Assembly (NCBI GenBank): GCA_017531485.1
Contig: JAFXKY010000011.1
Coordinates: forward strand, 1 to 54,900
DNA length: 54,900 nt
Direction of reading: 5' to 3'
From: Eubacteriaceae bacterium
Lineage (GTDB): Bacteria; Bacillota; Clostridia; Eubacteriales; Anaerofustaceae
This document shows, in pieces, positions 8,880-16,746 of this stretch. The position numbers and the translations under genes were made by a program. The notes beneath the pieces were generated by a model that did not search any database, was not told where the DNA came from, and saw nothing but the letters and a program-made list of their open reading frames with translations. Position 1 is the stretch's first letter; every line of letters begins with the position of its first letter.

Positions 8880-9157
8880 TACTTCAAAAGATGATTTATT
8901 ATTAAATATACATAAAATCGGTATAAAAATATAACTGTCAAACGTTGTATACGCGGATTTGAGGATAGTATATCACAGATTTCTTTCTCGTCAAACATAA
9001 AATTTAATAATAATGATTTTTATGTCTGACTTTATACTCAATATTGTATATTCGCGCTGTTATTCCATAATATATGTTTGTTTCGGAATTGTTTTTGTGC
9101 AAACTTTTAATGATACAATATATTCACGTATATATAATGGATTTTCCCCAAAACCAA
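8880..9157. other. AT-rich gap without a gene
   Basis: About 280 nt between the marR promoter and the tsaD terminator. It is AT-rich, and I see no open frame with an SD and no strong hairpin. Confidence 0.6.
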
Positions 9158-9191
9158 AAGCACTTCCCCGACATAAAACGAGAAAGTGCTG
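9155..9191 (-). terminator. Terminator of the t6A operon
   Basis: On the minus strand AGCACTT pairs with AAGTGCT (9159-9165 with 9184-9190) and is followed by TTTGGTTTT. It lies 8 nt past the tsaD stop. Confidence 0.7.
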
Positions 9192-9198
9192 CATTATT

Positions 9199-10206
9199 TT
9201 AACAACCGAGCTCAAGGGACGGGACTGCATTGAGTTTCAGATCCGAGAAATCCCCTTTGAGATACATATGATAAGCCTGAGATGCGATCATCCCCGCATT
9301 GTCCGAACAAAGAGTTGCATCGGGTATATAAAGCTCATAACCGTTTTTATCCGCAAGCTTTTTCAGCTCACTTCTGAGAAGGCTGTTGCATGCAACACCT
9401 CCGCACACGGCGATAGTCCCGATGCCTTCTTCTTTTGCGGCTTTTTCGAGCTTTGTAACGAGAATATCAACGACACTTCTGCGGAAAGATGCAGCAAGGT
9501 CTGCCTTATTGACCTCTTCGTTTTTCATCTTCGCTTTGTTTAAATAATTAAGGACTGCACTCTTCATTCCGCTGAAACTGAAATCATAATTGTCTTCTTT
9601 AATCATCGCTTTGGGAAGATCAATGGAATATTCATCTCCTTCAGCAGCGAGCTTGTCAAGCTTCGCTCCACCGGGATATGCAAGCCCCATGACCCTTGCG
9701 ACCTTGTCGAACGCTTCGCCTGCCGCGTCGTCACGCGTGGAACCGAGGATCGTGAAGTCCGTGTAATCATTGACTCTTACGATCATCGTATGCCCTCCGC
9801 TGACAACAAGACACAAAAACGGCGGCTTTGCGCCGAGGAGAAAGTTCGCACTGATGTGGCCTGCCATATGGTCAACTCCGATTATAGGTTTGTTTGCTGC
9901 CATCGCAAGTGCCTTGGCGTAAGAAACACCGATGAGGAGCGCACCGACGAGCCCCGGACCTCTTGTCACCGCAACAGCCGACATATCTTCAAGGGTATAT
10001 CCCGCGGTTTTGAGTGCCGTATCCACAACTGACGGAATCGCTTCAAGATGACTGCGTGAAGCGATCTCGGGAACAACGCCGCCGTAAAGAGCGTGGATGT
10101 CGATCTGAGTAGAGATGACATTTGATAAAAGCTCTCCGTCTCTTATTACTGCGGCGGATGTTTCGTCGCAGGATGATTCTATGGCAAGAATTTTAATATC
10201 ATTCAT
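9199..10206 (-). CDS. tsaD: tRNA N6-adenosine threonylcarbamoyltransferase TsaD
   Basis: TsaD transfers the threonylcarbamoyl group to A37 of ANN-decoding tRNAs, working with TsaB and TsaE. The 335-aa ASKHA-fold protein has [13 protein letters not shown] at the N-terminus, the metal-binding pair in [11 protein letters not shown] (about residues 106-116), the KAE1 stretch VSGGHTMIV and a C-terminal CSDNAGMIA with the metal-binding Asp. I prefer the ATG at 10206 (MNDIKIL), preceded by a GAGG SD, over the one 12 nt upstream. It overlaps rimI by 8 nt and is the last gene of tsaE-tsaB-rimI-tsaD. Confidence 0.97.
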   Translation of the reverse strand: MNDIKILAIESSCDETSAAVIRDGELLSNVISTQIDIHALYGGVVPEIASRSHLEAIPSVVDTALKTAGYTLEDMSAVAVTRGPGLVGALLIGVSYAKALAMAANKPIIGVDHMAGHISANFLLGAKPPFLCLVVSGGHTMIVRVNDYTDFTILGSTRDDAAGEAFDKVARVMGLAYPGGAKLDKLAAEGDEYSIDLPKAMIKEDNYDFSFSGMKSAVLNYLNKAKMKNEEVNKADLAASFRRSVVDILVTKLEKAAKEEGIGTIAVCGGVACNSLLRSELKKLADKNGYELYIPDATLCSDNAGMIASQAYHMYLKGDFSDLKLNAVPSLELGC

Positions 10207-10651
10207 TTTCAACCTCATAAAAGATGCTCATGATGAGTGCATCTTCATTTGTATCATTATAATAATTAGCCCTTGCGCCGACGATGACAAAGCCTTTTGA
10301 TTTGTAAAGGTTTATCGCATCCACATTTGATATCCTCACTTCCAGAGTAAGCATACAAAGCGGGAATTTTTCCGAGAGCTGCATCAGGCTCTTCATCATC
10401 ATTGATGCAACACCTTTTTTTCGATGATCCTTTTTAACGGCTACATTGGTGATATGGCCTTCATCAAACATTACCGCGAGTGCCGCAAAGCCGACCACCT
10501 CTCCGTCAACTTCCGCAACGACGACGATGGAACGGTCTTTTCTTATTTCCTGCAGGAGCATATCCGCGCTCCACGGATGATTAAAACATTCACAGGCTAT
10601 TGAATATACATCATTGATGTCTTCGGGAAGAGCTTCGCGTACTGTGATCAT
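10199..10651 (-). CDS. rimI: Ribosomal protein S18 alanine N-acetyltransferase RimI
   Basis: A 150-aa GNAT acetyltransferase. The acetyl-CoA loop is visible as [15 protein letters not shown] (about residues 72-86), after the beta-strand ITNVAV, and the C-terminal part has the [11 protein letters not shown] motif typical of RimI. It acetylates the N-terminal alanine of S18; in many Firmicutes it sits, as here, between tsaB and tsaD. It overlaps tsaB by 4 nt and tsaD by 8 nt, so translation is coupled. The S18 target is inferred from family and context. Confidence 0.93.
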   Translation of the reverse strand: MITVREALPEDINDVYSIACECFNHPWSADMLLQEIRKDRSIVVVAEVDGEVVGFAALAVMFDEGHITNVAVKKDHRKKGVASMMMKSLMQLSEKFPLCMLTLEVRISNVDAINLYKSKGFVIVGARANYYNDTNEDALIMSIFYEVENE

Positions 10652-11340
10652 TTTTTCAGATTCTCCTCTGCCTGCGCTTTTCTGATGTAGTTCAGTTCAA
10701 GGGAGTATGCACTTTCCCTTTTTCCGCTTGCAAGAGCCGCCTTCGCTGCGTATGCCGCATTGGGAAGCATCGTCACCATATCAGCGAAAGTCGCCTTTTC
10801 ACCCATAACGGAGACTATTTCTTCGCGGAATTTATAAACTCCGTCACCGAGAAACATCGCCTTTTTATTTCCGTCAAGTTTGGCCATAAGCTCCCTGCAG
10901 AGTTCTTCAAGGGCAACTGCGCGGTCTTCGGAAATTCTTACGGGCACATCGCCTTCATTAACAAACTCCGCCGTATATACCTGATTGCGCTGTGCATCAA
11001 GGATAGGGACGATTATGCCGTCAAAATTCGGCTGTGAATACGAAAGCGCCTCGAGGGTAGATATGGGGATGATGGGGCTGTTCAGTGCATAGGCGTATCC
11101 TTTGATAGTTGCCGCGCCGATCCTGAGACCGGTGAATGATCCGGGACCTGTCGTTACGGCAAAAGCATCCATATCCGAAAGGGACATATTTATTTCCTTC
11201 AAAAGTCCGTCCACAAGGGGAAGAAGCTTTTCCGAATGTTTGAGTTTATAGTTCGTATAATACATCCCATGCAGTTTATTTTCGTCCATGACCGCAACAG
11301 AAGCGGCAACGGTGGATGTGTCAATTGATAATATAAGCAT
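10648..11340 (-). CDS. tsaB: t6A dimerisation protein TsaB
   Basis: TsaB is the inactive ASKHA-fold partner that dimerises with TsaD in t6A synthesis. The 230-aa product starts LILSIDTSTVAASVAV and carries the signature TTGPGSFTGLRIGAATIKGYA (split about residues 63-83), then LDAQRNQVYTAEF. It lacks the TsaD metal-binding histidines, as expected. It overlaps tsaE by 20 nt upstream and rimI by 4 nt downstream. Confidence 0.96.
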   Translation of the reverse strand: MLILSIDTSTVAASVAVMDENKLHGMYYTNYKLKHSEKLLPLVDGLLKEINMSLSDMDAFAVTTGPGSFTGLRIGAATIKGYAYALNSPIIPISTLEALSYSQPNFDGIIVPILDAQRNQVYTAEFVNEGDVPVRISEDRAVALEELCRELMAKLDGNKKAMFLGDGVYKFREEIVSVMGEKATFADMVTMLPNAAYAAKAALASGKRESAYSLELNYIRKAQAEENLKK

Positions 11341-11806
11341 GAAGTGCCTCCGAAAGTTTATTGATCAGTATTTCGTCACCGGAAGAAATGCGGATGATTC
11401 GCTCGTCATATTCCTCCATGGATTTTTCTATATTAATATAAAGCGCATCTTCCGGCAAAACGTCACTTATGATCTCTGCCCACTCAATGAGCATTATCCT
11501 GCAGTTTTCCACCGCATCGTAATATCCGATGAAGTCAAGTTCATCGCTTCCCGTAAGGCGGTATGCATCCATATGATAAGCGGTTCCGTCGGTGGTTTCA
11601 TATTCATTGATAATAGTATAAGTCGGAGAAGTGATATGTCCGTTCACTCCGAGCTTACGAAGCGCGGAAGAAGAAAAGACGCTCTTTCCTGCGGCGAGAT
11701 CTCCGTCGAGAGCGACGACAGTACCTTCAGGAATGATTTCCGCGATCAGTTCCGCAAGATGTCTTGTCTGTTGTTCATTTATAGTCTTTACAGTTATCGT
11801 TTTCAT
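11321..11806 (-). CDS. tsaE: tRNA t6A ATPase subunit TsaE
   Basis: TsaE is the P-loop ATPase that resets the TsaB-TsaD complex after each t6A cycle. The 161-aa protein has the Walker A loop GDLAAGKS (about residues 35-42; most relatives read GxLGAGKT), then ITSPTYTIINEYE and LIEWAE. It leads the operon. No SD is visible before the ATG at 11806, and a TATAAT box ends only 8 nt upstream, so the mRNA may be leaderless. The remaining family features look intact. Confidence 0.93.
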   Translation of the reverse strand: MKTITVKTINEQQTRHLAELIAEIIPEGTVVALDGDLAAGKSVFSSSALRKLGVNGHITSPTYTIINEYETTDGTAYHMDAYRLTGSDELDFIGYYDAVENCRIMLIEWAEIISDVLPEDALYINIEKSMEEYDERIIRISSGDEILINKLSEALHAYIIN

Positions 11807-11814
11807 AGCATTTA

Positions 11815-11820
11815 ATTATA
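11815..11820 (-). promoter_or_regulatory. -10 box immediately upstream of tsaE
   Basis: TATAAT on the minus strand ends 8 nt before the tsaE ATG, which would place the transcription start at or next to the A of the start codon. No convincing -35 box is seen. Confidence 0.5.
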
Positions 11821-11940
11821 ACATAATATACAGCGGTGGAGACAAAAAAAGTAAAAATAGTGCGATTTTCCGCGTTTTTGCGTAAAGGTTGCAAAAGCAA
11901 CGGGAACATTCTCGTCCCTTCATCATTTCCGTCGCTTCCG

Positions 11941-12136
11941 CGCCCGCCCACCCGCCCGCCCACCCGCCGCAACCGATGCTTCGCATCGGTTCCCGAAGGC
12001 TCTGCCTTCGGGTGCAGACCGCCTCCGGCGGTCTGCGCGGCGCGCCGCCGCAGCGAAAGCTTCGCTTTCGCTGCAAAGAGCCGAAGGCTCTTTGCGCCCG
12101 TGCGGAGCACGGGCTGCGGCGGGGGCGGCGGGCGGG
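11941..12136. repeat. GC-rich multi-hairpin element, copy 1
   Basis: This element lies between the divergent tsaE and asd units. It has a C-rich left arm (11941-11970, six CCC runs spaced by one base), then six perfect hairpins with 3-nt loops laid end to end: stems of 9, 9, 10, 9, 10 and 8 bp at 11971-11991, 11992-12012, 12014-12036, 12052-12072, 12073-12095 and 12096-12114. The palindrome GCGGCGCGCCGC (12037-12048) is at the centre and a G-rich right arm (to 12136) can pair with the left arm. A seventh hairpin of the same design lies just outside (12150-12170). It is open in several frames only because of its high GC; I do not regard it as coding. The class is unknown to me. Confidence 0.85.
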
Positions 12137-12369
12137 AATGACAAAAGAAGCTTTGAGCTTTGCTCAAAGCAACATTATAAAACTCTCCGGGATAAGGGAT
12201 AAAGAATTTACAGCCCACTTCTCCATAAACCGGAAATTTGCCTTATCATTTTTTTATTTTTTCACCACAAACACTCCGTTTTTAAGGTAAATACGCAACT
12301 TTTCCCATTAAGTGTTTAAAAAAAATAAATTTTCTGTAAAAACCCCTTCCATTTTTTGTCCGTGTATGT
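12137..12369. other. AT-rich spacer upstream of the lysine riboswitch
   Basis: Apart from the hairpin at 12150-12170 this stretch holds T-rich sequence, with GATAAGG and CCTTATC as distant complementary pieces. No gene is visible. Confidence 0.5.
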
Positions 12370-12375
12370 TATAAT
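12370..12375 (+). promoter_or_regulatory. -10 box for the riboswitch-asd transcript
   Basis: TATAAT ends 15 nt before the conserved GGTAGAGGCGC start of the riboswitch. No good -35 box is visible at the usual spacing. Confidence 0.6.
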
Positions 12376-12384
12376 CAGCGAAAA

Positions 12385-12560
12385 CTTAAGGTAGAGGCGC
12401 GGTCGTCAATAGTAATCTGTCTGATTCGTCGGCAAACGAAAGCGATGGCAGACGAAAGGGTATACCGCCGAGAGAAATCATATGCCGGATGATTTTTCGG
12501 TGATGCGGTCAACAACCGTCTTACTGTCATCGAAAAGATGGAGAGCTGCTAAAGTCAAAG
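12385..12560 (+). ncRNA. Lysine riboswitch (L-box)
   Basis: The aptamer begins with GGTAGAGGCGC (12390-12400), followed by the AGTA loop-E element, a GCCGAGAGAAATC/GATTTTTCGGT arm, TTACTGTCA and the closing GGAGAGCTGCT. These are the conserved landmarks of the lysine riboswitch in their right order, and the gene that follows is asd. Lysine binding should favour the terminator at 12592-12618 and turn off asd. Confidence 0.93.
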
Positions 12561-12591
12561 ATGTAGGTTAACTATATTCTTTACCGTATGC

Positions 12592-12618
12592 AGCCGACCT
12601 GTGTCGGCTTTATTTTTT
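12592..12618 (+). terminator. Riboswitch-controlled attenuator terminator
   Basis: AGCCGAC (12592-12598), a 4-nt loop and GTCGGCT (12603-12609) are followed by TTATTTTTT. It is the expression platform of the lysine riboswitch and ends 19 nt before the asd start. Confidence 0.9.
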
Positions 12619-12636
12619 ACCTGTCGGAGGAAACAT

Positions 12637-13641
12637 ATGAAAAAGTATAATGTAGCAGTAGTAGGTGCAACGGGAGTAGTCGGAAGAAAGATGCTCCAGA
12701 TCCTTAAAGAGAAAAATATCCCCATTGAAAATCTCTACCCTATGGCTTCCAAGCGTTCAGCAGGCAAGACCATTGAATTCGGCGGCCGTGAGTGGGTCGT
12801 TGAAGAACTTACAGACAAATCATTCGAAAAAGATATCGATTTCGCTATCTTCTCAGCAGGCGGAGAAACATCAAAACGTTTCGCACCCGTTGCTGCAAAA
12901 TGCGGAGTAACGGTAATCGACAACTCATCCGCATGGAGAATGGACGAAAACGTTCCCCTCGTAGTGCCTGAAATAAACGGAGACGAAGCTCTCAAAAATC
13001 AGGGCATTATCGCTAACCCCAACTGCTCAACGATCCAGGCAGTAATGGCATTAAAACCGATCTATGACAAATTCGGACTCAAACGCATAATATATAGCAC
13101 ATACCAGGCTGTATCAGGAAGCGGCAGAGGCGGGATCCTCGATCTGGAAAACGGCGTAAAAGGCGAAGAAAACACTTTCTATCCGAAACCGATCGCTTAC
13201 AACGTCCTTCCCCATATCGACTCTTTCCTCGAAAACGGATATACCAAGGAAGAAATGAAGATGATCAACGAAACAAGGAAGATCCTTGGTGATCAGTCTA
13301 TCAGAATCACGGCAACGACCGTCCGCGTACCGGTATTCTACAGCCACAGTGAATCGATTAACATAGAAACAAACGAACCTTTCGAAATCGAGGATATCAA
13401 AAATCTTTATGTTGATTGTCCGGGCGTTGTTCTTATGGACGATCCTGAAAACAACGTTTACCCGACGCCGAAACTCACTTGTGACACAGACGAAGTTTAC
13501 GTAGGCCGCATCAGACGCGACTTCTCTACGGAAAACGGCCTCAATATGTGGGTAGTAGCCGATAACCTCAGAAAAGGCGCTGCCACAAACGCTGTTCAGA
13601 TCGCTGAGTATCTCATCAACAAAGGATATTTTGACAAATAA
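12637..13641 (+). CDS. asd: Aspartate-semialdehyde dehydrogenase
   Basis: Asd reduces aspartyl phosphate with NADPH to aspartate semialdehyde, the branch point to lysine, diaminopimelate, threonine and methionine. The 334-aa protein has the NADP loop VVGATGVVGRKM at residues 6-17, the catalytic Cys in IIANPNCSTIQ (about residue 131), the QAVSGSGRGG loop and the catalytic His in VPVFYSHSESINIE. The ATG at 12637 has a GGAGG SD; an in-frame ATG at 12601 lies inside the attenuator. It is controlled by the lysine riboswitch and followed by its own terminator, then dapA-dapB. Confidence 0.98.
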   Translation: MKKYNVAVVGATGVVGRKMLQILKEKNIPIENLYPMASKRSAGKTIEFGGREWVVEELTDKSFEKDIDFAIFSAGGETSKRFAPVAAKCGVTVIDNSSAWRMDENVPLVVPEINGDEALKNQGIIANPNCSTIQAVMALKPIYDKFGLKRIIYSTYQAVSGSGRGGILDLENGVKGEENTFYPKPIAYNVLPHIDSFLENGYTKEEMKMINETRKILGDQSIRITATTVRVPVFYSHSESINIETNEPFEIEDIKNLYVDCPGVVLMDDPENNVYPTPKLTCDTDEVYVGRIRRDFSTENGLNMWVVADNLRKGAATNAVQIAEYLINKGYFDK

Positions 13642-13652
13642 GACATTCTTAT

Positions 13653-13690
13653 ATGCCTCAGACCAAAGGTTGGTTTGAGGCATTTTTTTT
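13653..13690 (+). terminator. Terminator after asd
   Basis: ATGCCTCA (13653-13660) and an inner ACCAA pair with TTGGT and TGAGGCAT, followed by eight or more T residues. It separates asd from dapA-dapB, so these need read-through or a separate promoter. Confidence 0.85.
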
Positions 13691-13815
13691 ACTTCATACC
13701 CCTGCCTCTCTGTGGATACGATTCGCTTAACCTTCTTACATAAGAAGGTTGCGGGGAGCCGTCATCTCAGCCGCCCTGAGATACCATCCGGCAAACCGCA
13801 GGACAGTATATGAAG
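13691..13815 (+). ncRNA. Structured leader of dapA-dapB, class unknown
   Basis: The leader contains AACCTTCTTA pairing perfectly with TAAGAAGGTT (13729-13750). A second domain has GCGG (13751-13754) with CCGC (13796-13799), GCCG (13758-13761) with CGGC (13789-13792), and the hairpin ATCTCAG/CTGAGAT (13764-13782). CTGTGG (13710-13715) can alternatively pair with CCGCAG (13796-13801). Conserved-looking single-stranded runs (GGA, AAA, GATTCGCTTAA) lie between the stems. It resembles parts of known folate and glycine riboswitches but matches neither convincingly. It may be a cis-regulatory RNA for the lysine pathway. Confidence 0.5.
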
Positions 13816-13831
13816 AAAGGAAGTGGGAATA

Positions 13832-14710
13832 TTGCTGTTCAGAGGAGTTGCAACAGCTTTGATAACCCCGTTCGCAGACGGCAGGATAGACTATGACAGC
13901 CTGCATAAAATAATTGATCTTCAGATCAAAAGCGGGATCGACGCCCTCGTAATATCCGGCACAACAGGCGAATCATCAACAATCTGTGATAAAGAAAAAA
14001 GAGAACTTTTTCATAACGCATCAGAGATGATTGACGGCAGGGTTCCGTTTATCGCAGGAACAGGAACGAACGATACCCGTCACGTCATCAGGCTCTGTGA
14101 ATACGCACAAAATGCAGGCGCAGACGCCTTTCTCATAAGTAATCCTTATTACAACAAATCTTCCGACGAAGGCATTATCGCAAGCTTCACGGAAATCGCA
14201 GACAATGTGGATAAGGAAATAATTATGTATAACGTTCCGTCGAGGACGGGAAAAAATATGACAGCCGCACTTATGCTGCGACTTCTGGAACACGAAAAAA
14301 TAATCGCGGTAAAAGAAGCAAGCGGAGATATTTCTCAGGTTGCAAAACTGTGTGCAGAAATCCCGGAGAATAAAGCAGTATATTCCGGCAACGACGATCA
14401 GATTATTCCCGTGCTGTCCCTCGGAGGATGCGGCGTGATCTCAGTATTGTCAAATATCGCTCCGAAAATGGTCAAAGACATAACAGACCATTTCTTTGCC
14501 GGCGACATCATATCTGCAAGAGAGTGTGCAAAATATTCGCTTGAACTTGCACAGGCAATGTTTATGGAATGTAATCCCATTCCCGTAAAAGCAGCGATGA
14601 GCCTTCTCGGAATGTGCAGAAACGAACTCCGTCTCCCACTCGTTCCACTTGGCATATCATGCATAGAATTACTCAGGAATATAATGCAGAAATACGGCTT
14701 CGCAGTATAA
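13832..14710 (+). CDS. dapA: 4-hydroxy-tetrahydrodipicolinate synthase
   Basis: DapA condenses pyruvate with aspartate semialdehyde, the first committed step to lysine and diaminopimelate. The TIM barrel shows GVATALITPF at the start, the pyruvate-binding GTTGESSTI (about residues 42-50), the proton-relay Tyr in IMYNVPSRTG, and the Schiff-base Lys in AVKEASGD (about residue 160). I start it at TTG 13832 (292 aa), about 8 nt after AAAGGAAG; the GTG at 13823 lies too close to that SD. dapB follows after 25 nt. Confidence 0.96.
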   Translation: MLFRGVATALITPFADGRIDYDSLHKIIDLQIKSGIDALVISGTTGESSTICDKEKRELFHNASEMIDGRVPFIAGTGTNDTRHVIRLCEYAQNAGADAFLISNPYYNKSSDEGIIASFTEIADNVDKEIIMYNVPSRTGKNMTAALMLRLLEHEKIIAVKEASGDISQVAKLCAEIPENKAVYSGNDDQIIPVLSLGGCGVISVLSNIAPKMVKDITDHFFAGDIISARECAKYSLELAQAMFMECNPIPVKAAMSLLGMCRNELRLPLVPLGISCIELLRNIMQKYGFAV

Positions 14711-14735
14711 ATATATTATTTAAAAGAGGTATATA

Positions 14736-15506
14736 ATGAGAATAATCCTTGTCGGCTCATCGGGAACGATGGGCAGGAACATAATAAATTCATCGCGTCT
14801 TCGCGGACATGAGATCGTGGCAGGAGTTGACCGTTTTGATATAGGGGATCATTTTCCCGTATATGAACATATCTCCGACATAATGCTTCCTGCGGATGTG
14901 GTCATCGATTTTTCCCACCCGCATCTTCTCATCCCCACCATCGAATATTGCGAAAAACACCACCTCCCCCTTATTTACGGTACAACGGGCATAGGTGAAG
15001 ATGACGATGACAGACTTTTCGAGCTTTCACGCATTGTCCCCGTCGTCAGAAGCAGTAATTTTTCATTCGGGATGTGTGTTCTCAAGAACCTGCTGGCAAA
15101 AGCAACAAAGCTCCTGAAAAATAATTACGACATTGAAATAATCGAAATGCATCATCATAACAAAGCCGATGCACCAAGTGGCACGGCACATATGCTTTTC
15201 GACATAATAAACGCATGCTGTGACGACAACCTTACCCCCGTTTACGACCGCCATTCGAAATACGAAAAGCGTTCCCAAAACGAAGTCGGCATCTCGTCTG
15301 TAAGAGGCGGAAGCATTGTCGGTGAGCACGAAGTGGTATTTGCAGGTGATGACGAAATCATCCGCCTCTCACACAGCGCATACTCAAAATCCGTCTTCTC
15401 TACGGGCGCGCTCATTGCCGCCGAAACGATCATTTCAAAGGAAAACGGATATTACACCATGGACAACATCACGGATATGATCATGGATGATATGGGTGAA
15501 CTTTAA
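14736..15506 (+). CDS. dapB: 4-hydroxy-tetrahydrodipicolinate reductase
   Basis: DapB reduces the DapA product with NAD(P)H to tetrahydrodipicolinate. In this 256-aa protein the nucleotide loop is VGSSGTMGRNI (residues 5-15), the GTTGIG motif follows at about 84, and the signature EMHHHNKADAPSGTA with its catalytic His and Lys is at about residue 135. An AGAGG SD precedes the ATG. It forms a two-gene unit with dapA. No dapD, dapL, ddh or lysA is in the window, so the route onward is not shown. Confidence 0.97.
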   Translation: MRIILVGSSGTMGRNIINSSRLRGHEIVAGVDRFDIGDHFPVYEHISDIMLPADVVIDFSHPHLLIPTIEYCEKHHLPLIYGTTGIGEDDDDRLFELSRIVPVVRSSNFSFGMCVLKNLLAKATKLLKNNYDIEIIEMHHHNKADAPSGTAHMLFDIINACCDDNLTPVYDRHSKYEKRSQNEVGISSVRGGSIVGEHEVVFAGDDEIIRLSHSAYSKSVFSTGALIAAETIISKENGYYTMDNITDMIMDDMGEL

Positions 15507-15678
15507 TTCTTACGATCTGACAGATCCTTACTAACCCGCGAAAAACGTCGCACCTCGTATCGTCGTTGCAGGTTCTCCTGCTGTCCGGCCCAAGCTCGTA
15601 GACGCGCGGACAAAAGAAAAGACAGAGATCATTGACGATCCGAGAATATGATACTTTCCGCGCGGAAATATCCTCCTG
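15507..15678 (+). other. Unexplained block downstream of dapB
   Basis: This 170-nt stretch is more GC-balanced than other gaps. It contains GATC repeats, a TGTCCG/CGGACA stem and the perfect 14-nt palindrome TTTCCGCGCGGAAA (15655-15668). No open frame with an SD is seen. It may be a structured 3' UTR or the remnant of a lost gene. Confidence 0.5.
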
Positions 15679-15715
15679 AAACATTCCGTGCGGAGTCGGA
15701 ATATGTTTTCATTTT
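15679..15715 (+). terminator. Probable dapB terminator
   Basis: AAACATTCCG (15679-15688) pairs with CGGA and ATGTTT (15697-15708) with a 2-nt bulge, followed by TTTTCATTTTT. Confidence 0.6.
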
Positions 15716-15725
15716 TATTACCCCT

Positions 15726-15766
15726 AAAAAATCAAAGTCCACCCTTTCACGGGCGGACTTTGATTT
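15726..15766 (-). terminator. Terminator of the methyltransferase gene
   Basis: AAATCAAAGTCC pairs perfectly with GGACTTTGATTT (15729-15740 with 15755-15766), with an extra CCC/GGG inside, and T residues follow on the minus strand. It may also catch plus-strand transcripts. Confidence 0.85.
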
Positions 15767-15806
15767 CAGATGAAAAGGAATTTTTCTTTATAAAAAACTC
15801 CGGTTT

Positions 15807-16568
15807 CTATTTTTGTGCCACGATCATATATCTGTGGATCTTCCCTGAAACTTTTCCCGTATTTCTTATTATTTCCTCTGCAGAGAGTACATTTTCAAAA
15901 TATTTTTCAACGGAAAAACCGGGGAATTCCCATTCGATGATCTTTGCAAACCATATAAGGGCGCCTGTATCATAAAACTCGATGGGAAGGAAGTTTTCTC
16001 CCGATTCGAGAATCACAAAGCCTGCATCTTCGAATGCTTTCTTCTGAACCGTAAGGTTCATTCCGGGATAAGGTTTCGGAAGATCACCCATAAGGATCTT
16101 TACGAGCTCCCTGTCGTTATCTTCACCGACCTGCTGAGTAATGAAATGTCCGCCGCGCTTTAAGATGCGGTATATTTCTTCTGCGTTGAACGAACCGTGG
16201 CGGTTTATGACAATATCGAATGTTTCATCATCAAACGGAAGTATTCCGTCAGCAGATGCGTCATAAACTTTGATTCCTAGCGGTTCAAGGCGCTGTCTGC
16301 AAAGCTCTACGTTCGGCGGATAACTTTCCGTAACGCTGATGAGTTTATTTTCATGTCCGAGACCGAGAAGGAATTCTCCTCCGCCTGTATCCATATCCAG
16401 AAGGATGTCTGCCGGGGAAAGATATTTCACTATAAGATCTTTATAATCCCACTGCATAAGTTCGTCCGCTTCGTAATACCTGCCGTCTATATATGAAAAA
16501 TCCCAGCCCGTTATCTTTGCATTTTTTTCTTCCTCAAGCCATTTTTCTCTTAATTCGTTTTTGTTCAT
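15807..16568 (-). CDS. Class I SAM-dependent methyltransferase
   Basis: A 253-aa protein with the Rossmann-type SAM fold. Motif I reads LLDMDTGGGEFLLGLG (about residues 56-71), where the acidic residue of motif II and the IVINRHGSFN strand (motif IV, about 120) also fit, followed by RILKRGGHFITQQVGE (motif V). The substrate is not evident: the N-terminal WLEEEKNAKITGWDFSYIDG region resembles small-molecule methyltransferases of unknown role. It is a single-gene unit with its own GGAG SD and terminator. The window gives no functional context. Confidence 0.85.
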   Translation of the reverse strand: MNKNELREKWLEEEKNAKITGWDFSYIDGRYYEADELMQWDYKDLIVKYLSPADILLDMDTGGGEFLLGLGHENKLISVTESYPPNVELCRQRLEPLGIKVYDASADGILPFDDETFDIVINRHGSFNAEEIYRILKRGGHFITQQVGEDNDRELVKILMGDLPKPYPGMNLTVQKKAFEDAGFVILESGENFLPIEFYDTGALIWFAKIIEWEFPGFSVEKYFENVLSAEEIIRNTGKVSGKIHRYMIVAQK

Positions 16569-16667
16569 AATAATCTCCTTTTGGTGATTATATCACGTGA
16601 ATATGTCGCCGTAAAGCGGATTTAAATTTGTTTTACAGCAAAAACTGTTATATTACCTTTCCTTTTC

Positions 16668-16677
16668 ACATATATGT
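16668..16677. promoter_or_regulatory. Palindrome ACATATATGT, upstream copy
   Basis: A perfect 10-nt palindrome in the URO-D gene's upstream region. An identical copy lies 53 nt downstream. Confidence 0.5.
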
Positions 16678-16720
16678 CCAAAACGCCCTTGAAAAATTAC
16701 CACAAGTTTGTATTGATGTT

Positions 16721-16730
16721 ACATATATGT
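16721..16730. promoter_or_regulatory. Palindrome ACATATATGT, downstream copy
   Basis: Second identical copy, 17 nt upstream of a TATAAT box (16747-16752). The 53-nt spacing is close to five turns of the helix, so the two sites lie on one face. Confidence 0.5.
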
Positions 16731-16746
16731 TTTGAAAATTCTTTAG

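Noticed and set aside
9013-9543. 176-codon plus-strand frame over the tsaD 3' end
   Set aside because: It lies antisense to tsaD, has no SD, and its C-rich/F-rich translation is typical of a shadow frame.
11971-12114. CRISPR-like array in the hairpin elements
   Set aside because: There are no repeated identical units with unique spacers and no cas genes. The units are self-complementary hairpins that differ from each other.
11836-12290. Several open frames across GC-rich element 1
   Set aside because: They arise from high GC and palindromes in every frame, lack SDs, and give low-complexity Arg/Ala/Pro-rich products. The same applies to copies 2, 3 and 4.
13691-13815. Glycine, THF or TPP riboswitch upstream of dapA
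   Set aside because: Fragments such as GATTCGCTTAA, GGCAAACCGCAGGACAG and GGGGAGCC recall these classes, but none has its full conserved core in the right order.
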